A stretch of DNA of 64,000 nucleotides. It comes from SAR92 bacterium BACL16 MAG-120619-bin48 (GTDB lineage: Bacteria > Pseudomonadota > Gammaproteobacteria > Pseudomonadales > Porticoccaceae). The notes under the pieces are model-generated. The model saw only the letters and a program-made list of their open reading frames with translations. It made no database searches and was not told the DNA's origin. The DNA is taken from NCBI GenBank assembly GCA_001438605.1, contig LIDE01000012.1, positions 1 to 64,000 on the forward strand, in the 5' to 3' direction. This document shows, in pieces, positions 16,737-26,535 of the stretch (its first letter is position 1; every line of letters starts with the position of its first letter). Position numbers and translations under genes: made by a program.

Positions 16737-18647
16737 TTACAGCGGCTGATACCAAATGGGCGAGGTGTAGGCCCGCTCTTGGATAACCTTTGGCCCACGT
16801 GGCGGGTGGTCAAGTTGCAGGGCAATCGAGTCCAACAGCCCGTTGCGGGGCGTGGGTATCTGTAGCACTCTGGCATAATAAAACGCTGGCTGGTCAGGGT
16901 TAAAGTCGGGATCAATCCACTGCGCGCTGAGTTCTGGACTGCCAATAGTGTTGCTGTAGCGGCCTGATTGAAGGTCTACCGTGTTGCCGACAGCGGGCAA
17001 CTTTCCGTCTGCATCGAGCTGGCGATCATCAGACCAAGCCACATTGTAGACCTGCTCATGCTGTTCGCCATTCGCGTCAACCCATCCTTTGACGATTTGC
17101 AATCGATCAAGATTGCCATCCAGCGGGTCTTTCACCGCACGCACTAAAAATGCTGGCGGTTGCTTAAGCGATTCTTGGGCCAATAAATCACCGCCCATGG
17201 GCACACCAAATTTGTACCCTATGCTGGCAAAGTCATCCGCATTGGCAGCATTTTCTGGAAAGCGCCAACCACCGAACAACTGCACGCGCAGGCGCGGACC
17301 TGTCGTGGCGTAGACTTCTTTTCGTCGAAATGCTGCGTAAATCGCTTCACGACTATTTTCGGTTGCCCAGACAGCGGCGAGACCCGATGCCGACATGCTC
17401 CACCCGTTTGTAGTTGTCTCAGCTGTGCCTCTGGAGTCCTTCGTTTCAGGGGTTGAATCTGTCGCCATTTTTCCCCAGAAATTATTTTCCTCGGCAGCGG
17501 CTAATGCTGTGTGCGAGTCGGTTGAGCCAATAAGGCCAAACTTGTAAGGATTGACGCCAATCTTTTGCTCAATGGCCAATCCTCGTTTTAGAGCTGGTCG
17601 AATATAATCCGCGGTGGTTGCAACAAATTTTTCCGCCTGTTTCTGAATATAAAAATTGTAGTTTTCGAAGTCAGCAAACTCATCATCGGGCGAAAATTCG
17701 CTGCGCGTTTCACTGTCGCCTTTTGTTTGGGTCACTTCGGTTACCGGCTCCCAAAAGGCACGGCGGCGAGCATAGTCAGCCGTCACCTCTTCACCGCGCA
17801 GGGTGGTGGTGTCGAACATATAGCCTTTAGAGATATTCGAATTGTGGGGAATCGCTAAAAAGCGTGCGCCGGTGCGATGCTGGGTATCCTCTAACCACTG
17901 CCACAAGTCTTCTGGATACTGGCTTTGATCAGAGCCATAGGGTAGGAACTGACTGGCTTTTTCGGCACCGTCGGGCGTGACCACCACGCGATGTAAGTTG
18001 GCTCCAGTTGGAATTGATGACCACTCCCACCCCAAAAACGTGGTAAACACGCCAGGTTCATTGTGCTCTTCCGCAGCGGCAATAATAGCCTGCCAGGCAT
18101 TAGTGGATGTCTCGGTAGTGTCGCCAAAAATACCGACACCGTCTATATTATTACTGCTGCTGGCAACAGGATCGCCGTGCCCTTCGTTTTCATCAGGTAC
18201 CGGTAAAAAGCGTGTAAAGAACTGAAGGCCAGTGCCGTTATTAAGGGCGCGCAACATTAGCTTTTCAGCCACCCATCGTTTTATGTTTCCGTACCAACCA
18301 AGGTCTTCATAGACCATGGTCTGGTTGCTCACGGCACGGATAACGCCGAGCATTTCCGCATGATCAGAGACCACCAAAAAGTCGAGTGGGGTGTGAATTT
18401 GCACGCGCGCTCTGTTGTACGGATGGATGACGGGCTGCCCCTTTGCCCAGCGATAGGCGGTATCGGGGTCGGCGCTATGATTGTCGTTTAAAAACGCATC
18501 AAAGGAGTAGGAGGTGTGCAAATGGGTATCGCCAAAATAGAGCTGGGTGGCTACCTGATCGTTAGTGCCTTGAGCAGTAACAGTGTTGGCAAGCGCTGAG
18601 ACAGCGATGCACAATACAGTGGCTTTTATCGCATTAAGATTTTTCAC
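16737..18647 (-). CDS. Secreted DUF3604 protein (PHP-like metal-dependent fold)
   Basis: 636 residues with a signal peptide (about 1-26, cleavage after VTAQ). The mature protein starts with YFGDTHLHTSYSFDAF (HxH at 42-44). Further putative metal ligands follow in SDHAEMLG, IPHNSNISKG and GSTDSHTA. This is the DUF3604 family, distantly related to PHP/amidohydrolase-like phosphoesterases. Its biochemical activity is unknown to me and I assign none. It is presumably periplasmic or secreted. The start is GTG with GGAGG seven bases upstream, and it overlaps the stop of the DUF4345 gene (GTGA), so the two are cotranslated. A 140-bp gap with a long hairpin separates it from the parvulin gene. Confidence 0.85.
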   Translation of the reverse strand: MKNLNAIKATVLCIAVSALANTVTAQGTNDQVATQLYFGDTHLHTSYSFDAFLNDNHSADPDTAYRWAKGQPVIHPYNRARVQIHTPLDFLVVSDHAEMLGVIRAVSNQTMVYEDLGWYGNIKRWVAEKLMLRALNNGTGLQFFTRFLPVPDENEGHGDPVASSSNNIDGVGIFGDTTETSTNAWQAIIAAAEEHNEPGVFTTFLGWEWSSIPTGANLHRVVVTPDGAEKASQFLPYGSDQSQYPEDLWQWLEDTQHRTGARFLAIPHNSNISKGYMFDTTTLRGEEVTADYARRRAFWEPVTEVTQTKGDSETRSEFSPDDEFADFENYNFYIQKQAEKFVATTADYIRPALKRGLAIEQKIGVNPYKFGLIGSTDSHTALAAAEENNFWGKMATDSTPETKDSRGTAETTTNGWSMSASGLAAVWATENSREAIYAAFRRKEVYATTGPRLRVQLFGGWRFPENAANADDFASIGYKFGVPMGGDLLAQESLKQPPAFLVRAVKDPLDGNLDRLQIVKGWVDANGEQHEQVYNVAWSDDRQLDADGKLPAVGNTVDLQSGRYSNTIGSPELSAQWIDPDFNPDQPAFYYARVLQIPTPRNGLLDSIALQLDHPPRGPKVIQERAYTSPIWYQPL

Positions 18648-19039
18648 GCGTTCGCCTCCTTTTCAAGGGCAGGCAGTCGTCTTCGGGCAAACTCAAGAAT
18701 GACGATGCTGACAATTTCAATCAAGGTTGAACGAATAGCCGGCTGGGTTAAACCGTCGAGAACGATGTGTATACCGCGACCAAAAAGCACTGCAAACAAA
18801 AGGACGGTTGGCACGATTAACCAGGCACTCTTGCCTGGGCGCGATCCATATAGAATAAAAATGGCTGCCGTTAAAAACATACCACCAAGATCGCCGCGAA
18901 GTGTTCCTAAGCCGTCTGTGCGACTGGCGACAACGGCGAAGTCTGCTTCCATTCCTGCGGGGTCGAGCATAAAGCCGACGCTACCCAACAGCGCAACTAT
19001 ACCCATAAGAGTCAAAATAACGCGCAGCACTTTATCCAA
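18644..19039 (-). CDS. DUF4345-like small membrane protein
   Basis: About 131 residues with four predicted membrane helices (VILTLMGIVALLGSVGFML, GGMFLTAAIFILYG, LIVPTVLLFAVLFGRGIHIVL and a last amphipathic one). The motif RGDLGGMF and the overall layout fit the DUF4345 family, whose function is unknown. I place the start at TTG 19039 because AGGGG lies six bases upstream and the product then begins just before the first helix. An ATG at 19090 and a TTG at 19129 are in-frame alternatives with poor ribosome-binding sites. It is the first gene of the pair with the DUF3604 gene and is divergent from the APC permease. Confidence 0.65.
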   Translation of the reverse strand: MDKVLRVILTLMGIVALLGSVGFMLDPAGMEADFAVVASRTDGLGTLRGDLGGMFLTAAIFILYGSRPGKSAWLIVPTVLLFAVLFGRGIHIVLDGLTQPAIRSTLIEIVSIVILEFARRRLPALEKEANA

Positions 19040-19260
19040 GATAGTCCCCTTTTCTATTATTATTTTTGTGTTTTTGTGTTCGATGGCCATTGCACAACAG
19101 GGTTCAGCAGGCCAAAACAATTTTCTCAATTATGCGCTGAATAAACTATCAGGGTCTATAGCCACTGACGTGCACGATTCACTAAAAATGACTAAAGGCT
19201 ATTTGCTGCGCGAATGTTTTATCTACGGTAGAGTGCTGAAAAATCTTTAGCGACCTTTCT

Positions 19261-20565
19261 ATGCAATCGTTTTCGCGAACCACGGGTATTTCAGTTGTTG
19301 TCGCCAACATGGTGGGCACCGGTGTCTTTACCAGCCTAGGCTTTCAGCTGCTTGGAATCCAATCGTATTTTGTGCTGATGATGCTGTGGTTTGTCGGCGG
19401 TGTTACTGCGCTCTGTGGTGCCTTGACCTACGCTGAGCTGGGAGCCAATCTGCCGCGTTCAGGGGGCGAATACAATTTTCTGTCGCGGCTCTATCACCCC
19501 AGCGCTGGATTTATTTCGGGATGGATCTCAGCCACAGTGGGGTTTGCTGCGCCGGTGGCGCTGGCAGCCATGACTTTCTCCGCGTACCTTTCCGCGGTTT
19601 TCCCAGGAATACCCAAGACCTTTCCGGCGGTAATGTTAGTGGTTTTTCTCACCGCGACACACTGTCTCTCTCGACGCACTAGCAGCGCAATTCAACAGGC
19701 TTTTACTGCCTTAAAGGTGCTGTTAATTATTCTCTTCTGTGCGGTTATTTTTATCTGGGGGGAAACGCCTCAAGCTGCCAATTTTCTGCCACAGACTGGC
19801 GACGGGGGACGCTTGTTTAGTGGCGCCTTCGCGGTATCGCTTATATACGTCAACTATGCCTACACTGGCTGGAATGCAGCAACCTATGTCACCAGCGAAT
19901 TAGATAACCCGCAACGCAATTTGCCGATTGTTTTGTTTGTTGGCACAGCAGTGGTAATGATGCTTTACCTCCTGCTTAATTTTACTTTTCTCAGTGCCGC
20001 CCCCATTTCGATTTTGGAGGGCAATATCGAGGTAGGCGTAATTGTCGCCGATCATGCTATTGGCGCACATGCAGGCAAGGCCATGGGCGCCGTTCTCGCG
20101 CTGCTGCTGGTGTCCACAGTCAGCGCCATGACAATGGCCGGCCCGAGAGTGCTGCAAGTGATCGGCGAGGACTTTAAGGCGTTTGCCCCTCTCGCCCGCA
20201 ACAACAGCAATGGCGTCCCCAGTCGGGCGATTATTTTCCAAGGCGGTTTGGCTGTGCTGTTTATGCTCAGTGCGACCTTTGAGTCGGTGTTGGTTTTTTC
20301 CAGCTTTGTTCTCGGTATTAACACGCTGTTTTCGGTGCTGGGTGTGTTTGTTTTGCGCTGGCGCAATATGAACATCGAAGGGGCTTACAAAACCTTTGCC
20401 TACCCTTTTGCGCCACTTATCTATCTGGCGGTCACTCTGTGGACATTGGTCTATGTGCTCATTTCCCGCCCTCAGGAGGGGTGGATTGGTGTTGCAATGA
20501 TTGGTGTTGGTGCGATCATGTATTATTGTTCCAACAGGACTGAACAGACATCACTTATAAAATAA
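19261..20565 (+). CDS. APC-superfamily amino acid permease
   Basis: A 434-residue inner-membrane transporter with about 12 hydrophobic segments. The N-terminal SFSRTTGISVVVANMVGTGVF helix with GTGVF is the APC/LAT substrate-binding hallmark. YAELGANLPRSGGEYNFL is the conserved loop after helix 2. The substrate cannot be read from sequence; an amino acid or polyamine is likely. It is divergent from the DUF4345 gene and followed after 79 bp by an alcohol dehydrogenase on the same strand. Confidence 0.88.
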   Translation: MQSFSRTTGISVVVANMVGTGVFTSLGFQLLGIQSYFVLMMLWFVGGVTALCGALTYAELGANLPRSGGEYNFLSRLYHPSAGFISGWISATVGFAAPVALAAMTFSAYLSAVFPGIPKTFPAVMLVVFLTATHCLSRRTSSAIQQAFTALKVLLIILFCAVIFIWGETPQAANFLPQTGDGGRLFSGAFAVSLIYVNYAYTGWNAATYVTSELDNPQRNLPIVLFVGTAVVMMLYLLLNFTFLSAAPISILEGNIEVGVIVADHAIGAHAGKAMGAVLALLLVSTVSAMTMAGPRVLQVIGEDFKAFAPLARNNSNGVPSRAIIFQGGLAVLFMLSATFESVLVFSSFVLGINTLFSVLGVFVLRWRNMNIEGAYKTFAYPFAPLIYLAVTLWTLVYVLISRPQEGWIGVAMIGVGAIMYYCSNRTEQTSLIK

Positions 20566-20644
20566 TAACGAGCTCGCCTGACTCGAAAATCACAATGTTA
20601 ACTGCCGGTGCCACTGGCAGCACCTTCATAATTAGGGGAATAAA

Positions 20645-21694
20645 ATGACAAGCACTGTATTAGGTTTTGCCGCTCACGACACGTCTGGGCATATGTCTCA
20701 GCTAACATTCCAGCGCCGCGCCCTGCGCGATAACGATGTACAAATCGATATCTCCTACTGTGGCATCTGTCACAGCGACCTGCATCAGGTCTGCAACCAT
20801 TGGGGAAGAGCTACGTACCCGATGGTGCCGGGGCATGAAATTGTTGGCAAAGTGGGCGCCGTGGGCAGTGGGGTTAGCCAATATGCGGTGGGCGACTTGG
20901 TCGCTGTCGGCTGTATGGTTGACTCCTGCCAAGCATGCGAACAGTGTGACGTGGGGCAAGAGCAGTACTGCTTGAATCGCTTTACGCAAACCTATGCGGA
21001 CAAAGACCGTGTTGATGGCAGCCCGACCATGGGCGGTTATTCTCAGAGTATTGTTGTGCGCGATAAGTTCGTCCTGCGCATTCCTCCAAATCTCGATTTA
21101 GCCGCAGCGGCTCCCCTGCTGTGCGCAGGTATAACGACATACTCACCCCTCAATCACCACAATGTTGGCCCCGGCAGCAAGGTGGGTGTGATTGGACTCG
21201 GTGGGCTTGGACACATGGCGATTAAATTTGCTGTGGCGATGGGCGCTGAAGTCGGTGTATTTACCACGTCACCCTCAAAAATCGAGGAGGCAAAGCGCCT
21301 CGGCGCGAGCCAAGTCTTTCTGTCGAGTGACCCTGTGCAAATGAAATCAGCGGTTGGCTATTTCGATATTATTATTGACGCGGCATCGCGCACTCACAAT
21401 ATGAACGCCTACATGATGGCGCTTAAAACAGACGGTCACATGGTGTTGGTCGGACCGATTGGCGTGCTCGAACCTATGCCCAGCGGACTTCTGATAGCGG
21501 GCAGGAAATCTCTGAGCGGCTCGGGTATTGGCGGTATTGCGGAAACTCAGAAAATGCTCGACTTTTGTGCAGAAAAAAATATTACCTGCGATATTGAAAT
21601 GATTAACGTGCAAGACATTAATCAGGCGTTTGAGCGTATGGAAAAGAATGACGTGCACTATCGCTTTGTTATCGATATGGCGTCTCTCCTGTAA
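20645..21694 (+). CDS. Zinc-dependent NAD(P) alcohol dehydrogenase (YahK/CAD-like)
   Basis: A 349-residue medium-chain dehydrogenase. Catalytic zinc ligands are Cys39 (CGICHSDLH), His64 (PGHEIVG) and Cys160. Structural zinc ligands are Cys95, Cys98, Cys101 and Cys109. The nucleotide-binding loop is GLGGLGH (184-190). The CGICHSDLH and QTYADKDRVDGSPTMGGYSQ segments resemble YahK/cinnamyl-alcohol-type enzymes, which reduce broad aldehydes using NADPH. The start has GGGGA upstream. It converges with the aldehyde dehydrogenase gene, and a 4x12-bp tandem repeat begins 2 bp after its stop. Confidence 0.93.
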   Translation: MTSTVLGFAAHDTSGHMSQLTFQRRALRDNDVQIDISYCGICHSDLHQVCNHWGRATYPMVPGHEIVGKVGAVGSGVSQYAVGDLVAVGCMVDSCQACEQCDVGQEQYCLNRFTQTYADKDRVDGSPTMGGYSQSIVVRDKFVLRIPPNLDLAAAAPLLCAGITTYSPLNHHNVGPGSKVGVIGLGGLGHMAIKFAVAMGAEVGVFTTSPSKIEEAKRLGASQVFLSSDPVQMKSAVGYFDIIIDAASRTHNMNAYMMALKTDGHMVLVGPIGVLEPMPSGLLIAGRKSLSGSGIGGIAETQKMLDFCAEKNITCDIEMINVQDINQAFERMEKNDVHYRFVIDMASLL

Positions 21695-21695
21695 G

Positions 21696-21743
21696 GGAGT
21701 GCGTAACGGAATGCATAACGGGGTGCGTAACGGGCTGTGTAAC
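21696..21743. repeat. Four tandem 12-bp repeats after the alcohol dehydrogenase gene
   Basis: Units GGAGTGCGTAAC, GGAATGCATAAC, GGGGTGCGTAAC and GGGCTGTGTAAC lie head to tail with no spacer, starting 2 bp after a stop codon. The core TG-R-TAAC is constant. A fifth, partial match (GTAGGTAAC) occurs at 21755-21763. Confidence 0.88.
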
Positions 21744-21767
21744 AAGCGTAGAAAGTAGGTAACATGC

Positions 21768-21801
21768 AAAAAGGCCGAAGTAGAGAGTCTCTCTGCTTCG
21801 G
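21768..21801 (-). terminator. Rho-independent terminator of the aldehyde dehydrogenase gene
   Basis: Read on the minus strand, a 13-bp stem (CCGAAGCAGAGAG with its near-complement CTCTCTACTTCGG, one G:T pair) is followed by CCTTTTTG. It lies 40 bp after the aldehyde dehydrogenase stop. The plus-strand reading also ends in a T-rich stretch, so it may stop the convergent alcohol dehydrogenase transcript too. Confidence 0.75.
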
Positions 21802-21840
21802 ACTTTATTTGCTTCTAGCGCCCTTTTTGGCGTCGATATC

Positions 21841-23259
21841 TCAGCGGCTAATACCTTTAATTTCCAAGAAATCATCAAACCCAAACTCGCCCCACTCGCG
21901 ACCATTGCCCGACTGTTTATACCCGCCAAAGGGTGCCGTGTAGTCTTGCGAGGCGCTGTTGATACCAATCATGCCGGCGCGCAATTGACGTGCAACACGA
22001 TCCGCGCGCTGTTCGTCACCTGTGCTGAAATACGCAGCCAAACCGTAAGGCGTGTCGTTGGCGATAGCAATTGCTTCCTCCTCGGTGTCGAAGGGAATCA
22101 TGGTGAGAACGGGGCCGAAAATTTCTTCTCTGGCAATGGTCATCTGGTTGTTGGCGCCAGCAAAAACTGTCGGCTTCACATAGTAGCCGTGGCTAAATCC
22201 GTCTGGCTTACCGAGACCGCCAGCAACGAGTTCGGCGCCCTCTTCAATACCTTTAGCAATTAGCGCTTGGACTTTATCAAACTGCATACGGCTCGACAGC
22301 GGGCCGATATGGGCGCCCTCTTTGTCCGCATGATCGACCACAACCTGCTCGGCAGTGGCTTTGGCAATTTGCACTGCTCGATCGTAGACGGAAGACTCAA
22401 CCAACATGCGCGATGGCGCATTACAGGACTGACCTGTGTTGCTCATCATATGCAACACACCCCCAGCGACGGCCGTTTCAAGGTCGGCGTCGGCAAAAAT
22501 AATATTGGGTGATTTACCGCCCAGTTCTTGCGCGACTCGCTTAACCGTATCCGCGGCCGACTTGGCCACAAGAATACCCGCACGGGTAGAACCAGTGAAA
22601 GACACCATATCAATATCGGGATGGCTAGACAGCACCGATCCCACTGAGGGGCCGTCACCATTCACCATATTGTAAACACCGGCTGGGAAGCCCGCCTGAT
22701 GCATCATTTCGCTGAACAGATAGCCAGATATAGGCGCAATCTCACTGGGTTTTAACACCATGGTGCAACCCGTGGCCAGCGCAGGGGCGACCTTGCAGGC
22801 AATCTGGTTGATTGGCCAGTTCCACGGCGTAATAAATCCGCAGACGCCGATAGGCTCTTTCACCACTCGGGTGTTGCCGACCTGACGTTCAAATTCGTAC
22901 GTTTTCAACGCTTCAAGAGCGGTGGCAATATGTCCGCGACCACAATCGGCCTGAGCGGCGGTCGAAAACGAAATCGGCGCGCCCATCTCCATGGAAATAG
23001 CCAATGCCATTTCGTCGTAGCGTTCAGTATAAATCTGCAGTAGCTTCTCCAGCAGCGCTACGCGCTCTGCAACGGAGGTTTGCGAGAAGTGAGGGAAGGC
23101 GGCCTTGGCGGCGGCGATGGCACGCTCAACATCTGCAGCAGTCCCCAACGATATGGTTGCCACCAGCTCTTCTGTGGCTGGATTTTCTACGGCAAGGTCG
23201 TGCGCTTGAAGGGGCGCAACCCACTGACCGTTAATATAAAACTGGCGTAAATCTTTCAT
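21841..23259 (-). CDS. NAD(P)-dependent aldehyde dehydrogenase
   Basis: A 472-residue aldehyde dehydrogenase superfamily enzyme oxidising an aldehyde to the acid. The catalytic Cys279 is in NTGQSCNAPSR and the general base Glu246 in AQELGGKSPNI. The cofactor-binding segment ITPWNWPINQI and FTGSTRAG are intact. The ATG at 23259 is preceded by GAGGGG and gives the usual N-terminus (MKDLRQFYINGQWV). Its substrate is unknown. Convergent with the alcohol dehydrogenase, so a shared aldehyde intermediate is plausible but unproven. Confidence 0.93.
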   Translation of the reverse strand: MKDLRQFYINGQWVAPLQAHDLAVENPATEELVATISLGTAADVERAIAAAKAAFPHFSQTSVAERVALLEKLLQIYTERYDEMALAISMEMGAPISFSTAAQADCGRGHIATALEALKTYEFERQVGNTRVVKEPIGVCGFITPWNWPINQIACKVAPALATGCTMVLKPSEIAPISGYLFSEMMHQAGFPAGVYNMVNGDGPSVGSVLSSHPDIDMVSFTGSTRAGILVAKSAADTVKRVAQELGGKSPNIIFADADLETAVAGGVLHMMSNTGQSCNAPSRMLVESSVYDRAVQIAKATAEQVVVDHADKEGAHIGPLSSRMQFDKVQALIAKGIEEGAELVAGGLGKPDGFSHGYYVKPTVFAGANNQMTIAREEIFGPVLTMIPFDTEEEAIAIANDTPYGLAAYFSTGDEQRADRVARQLRAGMIGINSASQDYTAPFGGYKQSGNGREWGEFGFDDFLEIKGISR

Positions 23260-23337
23260 CTTGAACCCCTCAATAATTTTTCTCAGACTACCCGCAAACA
23301 CTCAACCCCGCTATACCCCACAGAGGGGGAGGCAGGG

Positions 23338-23835
23338 CTATTTGAAAATATACTGACCCAGAGACTCAATGGTCTGGGGGCCGATTAACCGCTGCTGCAA
23401 CTGGCCATCGCTGCCAATAATAAGCGTCTCTGGCAATACCGACACAGGACCCAGCCCCCACAGAGCGCGAGGATCTTTTTCCAGCGACGGAAATTCAATA
23501 CCCATTTTTGCCAGCTGCGCGAGAAGTTCATCGCCCTGCTCATTGTCAAAATTAACGCCAACAATGGTTAGTTGATCGGCATGTTCCGCGGCCAACTCAT
23601 TAAGCTCTGGAATCTCCTTGCGACAGGGGGCACACCACTCGGCCCAATAATTAATCAAGGTGACCTTCCCAGTGTCGTTTTGGAAACTGTGGCTACCGCC
23701 CTCTACCAGCGCATAGCTGGAGTCGTCGCTGCTACAGCCGACAAGCAAGCTGCTAATAAGTAGTAGACCAAGTGAAATAGTGTTTCGCACGGTTAAGGCT
23801 CTCTCTATATGCTGTTGGTAGGTTGTTAGTTTCAT
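23338..23835 (-). CDS. TlpA/ResA-like thioredoxin-fold lipoprotein
   Basis: 165 residues. A hydrophobic segment ends in the lipobox LLVGC (Cys34), so the protein is predicted to be membrane-anchored in the periplasm. The redox motif WCAPC is at 67-71, within the typical [17 protein letters not shown]. The C-terminal half has the [18 protein letters not shown] and [10 protein letters not shown] elements of TlpA-like thiol-disulfide reductases. Its start overlaps the stop of yihY (ATGA). The TlpA-like/YihY/ArsC/WrbA grouping matches Pseudomonas (PA0949-PA0953). Confidence 0.88.
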   Translation of the reverse strand: MKLTTYQQHIERALTVRNTISLGLLLISSLLVGCSSDDSSYALVEGGSHSFQNDTGKVTLINYWAEWCAPCRKEIPELNELAAEHADQLTIVGVNFDNEQGDELLAQLAKMGIEFPSLEKDPRALWGLGPVSVLPETLIIGSDGQLQQRLIGPQTIESLGQYIFK

Positions 23836-25106
23836 TTGTCGCTAATCGTTTCATCGCTGCGCGAGAATAATGCCAGTACGTTAACCGACATACTGCCTTC
23901 AATCAATGACCGGTTGTGTGCCATTAGATCCGTATACGCTGTATACCAAGGGTGGCTAGAGATAACTTTATCAGTCAAATCAACCGGCGAACTGAGAAAA
24001 TTACCGCCCAACCAATCCACTACGTCAGTCACCGAGATACTGGCAAGATCGCGAATCAGCACGTACTCACCGCGCGCAGTTTTTTCCAACACATGTTTTT
24101 CTAGCAACAAATTGCGCAGTCGCCGCCAGTGCTCAGCGTCGAGCCCAACGATACTCATACTGCGATCCGTTAGCGCTTTGCCGCGCTGCTGACGGCGCCA
24201 GCACTGCCACAAAATCATCAGCACCGCGAGCAGATCGGGCATGGCTTTGCCGCGACCGGAATAGCGAAAGGTCTCGAGACTGCGGATTAATTCAGCGCCA
24301 ATTAAAATCAGCACCCAGAGAAAATAAATCCACAACAGAAACAGTGGCACCACAGCAAAGGCACCATAGATACTGGTGTAACTTGAGTGGGCAACCAGCA
24401 GACCAAAGAGCCACTTAGCGGTTTCAAACATCACTGTCGTGACCAGTCCACCCAGAACAGCATAGGATGTTTTTACCTTGCAGTTGGGCACAGCAATATA
24501 AAGCAGAGTGAAGGCGAGCCACGTCAGCAACCATGGCAAATAAGCAAACAGCATGACCGACAACCCCAAGCCATCCACTTCATCGACAAGCAAACGGAAG
24601 GAGAGCAAATAGGTTTTCATCATCATACCCGCCGCCAACAACAACGGCCCCAAGCTGAGAATTGCCCTATAGACCAAAAACCCCGCCAAGCCTTTGCGAT
24701 CGCCTGTGGTCGCCCAAATATGATTAAAGGTTTTTTCGATATTACCCAACATTAAAAACGAGGTGACCATTAAAATAATGACGCCTGCCGCACTTAGCTT
24801 GCGGGCTTGCCCCGAGAACTCGCTGAGGTATTGGCTGATCTCCTGACCGCTGCTGGGCAAAAACTTCGAAAAAATAAAGCTCTCCACCTGTGCACCCACC
24901 TCCTGAAATGCGGGCACCAAAGAGAACATGCTGTACATCAGTGTCAGCATCGGCACAATCGCAAAGAGACTCATATAAGTCAGCGCCGCCGCGCTTTGAT
25001 TGCAGCCATCTTGAGAAAAACGCTGGGCCAAATAGCGCATAAAAGCACCGCTGGTGCCAATCGCTTGCGGTATTTTTTTGATCGCCGACATAAAACCTGT
25101 CGCCAT
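23832..25106 (-). CDS. yihY: YihY/BrkB-family inner membrane protein (UPF0761)
   Basis: About 424 residues with six long membrane helices in the first ~300 (for example [22 protein letters not shown]) and a C-terminal cytoplasmic domain of ~120 residues with a winged-helix look. The family signature [18 protein letters not shown] is present. The family was once annotated as RNase BN, which is no longer accepted, and its function is unclear. I chose the ATG at 25106 because GGAGG lies nine bases upstream. In-frame ATGs at 25145 and 25199 would overlap the arsC promoter or coding region on the other strand. Confidence 0.85.
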   Translation of the reverse strand: MATGFMSAIKKIPQAIGTSGAFMRYLAQRFSQDGCNQSAAALTYMSLFAIVPMLTLMYSMFSLVPAFQEVGAQVESFIFSKFLPSSGQEISQYLSEFSGQARKLSAAGVIILMVTSFLMLGNIEKTFNHIWATTGDRKGLAGFLVYRAILSLGPLLLAAGMMMKTYLLSFRLLVDEVDGLGLSVMLFAYLPWLLTWLAFTLLYIAVPNCKVKTSYAVLGGLVTTVMFETAKWLFGLLVAHSSYTSIYGAFAVVPLFLLWIYFLWVLILIGAELIRSLETFRYSGRGKAMPDLLAVLMILWQCWRRQQRGKALTDRSMSIVGLDAEHWRRLRNLLLEKHVLEKTARGEYVLIRDLASISVTDVVDWLGGNFLSSPVDLTDKVISSHPWYTAYTDLMAHNRSLIEGSMSVNVLALFSRSDETISDK

Positions 25107-25188
25107 ACTGCGCAACCTCCCGTTCTGTTTAACTCTGATTGCCATTACAATGCTCTGAATCCCGCTGTATAACGTATAAGGATAGACG

Positions 25189-26123
<935 letters not shown>

Positions 26124-26124
26124 C

Positions 26125-26496
26125 ATGACGTTGCAAACAAAGATTGCGATCGCCAAACCCCTAACCCGCATTAGCTTCGGCCTAATGCTCGCCGCCATGG
26201 CTGCCAACGCCTATGTGCAGGGGGCACCGTGGATTATCTATCTGCTGTGCCTATTTCCTCTGAGCATTTTTATTCCAGGACTTATCATCAACAGCACCCG
26301 CACACTGATCTGGATTTGCTTTGTTATATTGATGTATTTCGCCGTTGCAGTAGATAACCTTGCAGGGCCAGCACCGCAAGCGCTGGATTGGGTCGAGCTC
26401 ATACTCACCGTGATTTTATTTAATGCAGCGATGATGCATGCCCGCTGGAAACAAGCCCTCGGCAAAGAACTACAAGACCAGCAAACCGCGAGCTAA
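26125..26496 (+). CDS. DUF2069 membrane protein
   Basis: 123 residues with four predicted membrane helices (ISFGLMLAAMAANAYV, WIIYLLCLFPLSIFIPGLII, RTLIWICFVILMYFAVAV, WVELILTVILFNAAMMHAR). It matches the small DUF2069 family, which regularly follows wrbA in this order. Function unknown. TGGAG upstream of the ATG provides the ribosome-binding site. It is followed by sppA after 39 bp. Confidence 0.82.
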   Translation: MTLQTKIAIAKPLTRISFGLMLAAMAANAYVQGAPWIIYLLCLFPLSIFIPGLIINSTRTLIWICFVILMYFAVAVDNLAGPAPQALDWVELILTVILFNAAMMHARWKQALGKELQDQQTAS

Positions 26497-26535
26497 GGGC
26501 TACACTGACAACACGCAACGTGAAAGGAATTTCCT

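Noticed and set aside
24387..25172. Two open frames (>120 codons) opposite yihY
   Set aside because: Their translations are His/Gln/Arg-rich and mirror the hydrophobic codons of the membrane protein on the other strand.
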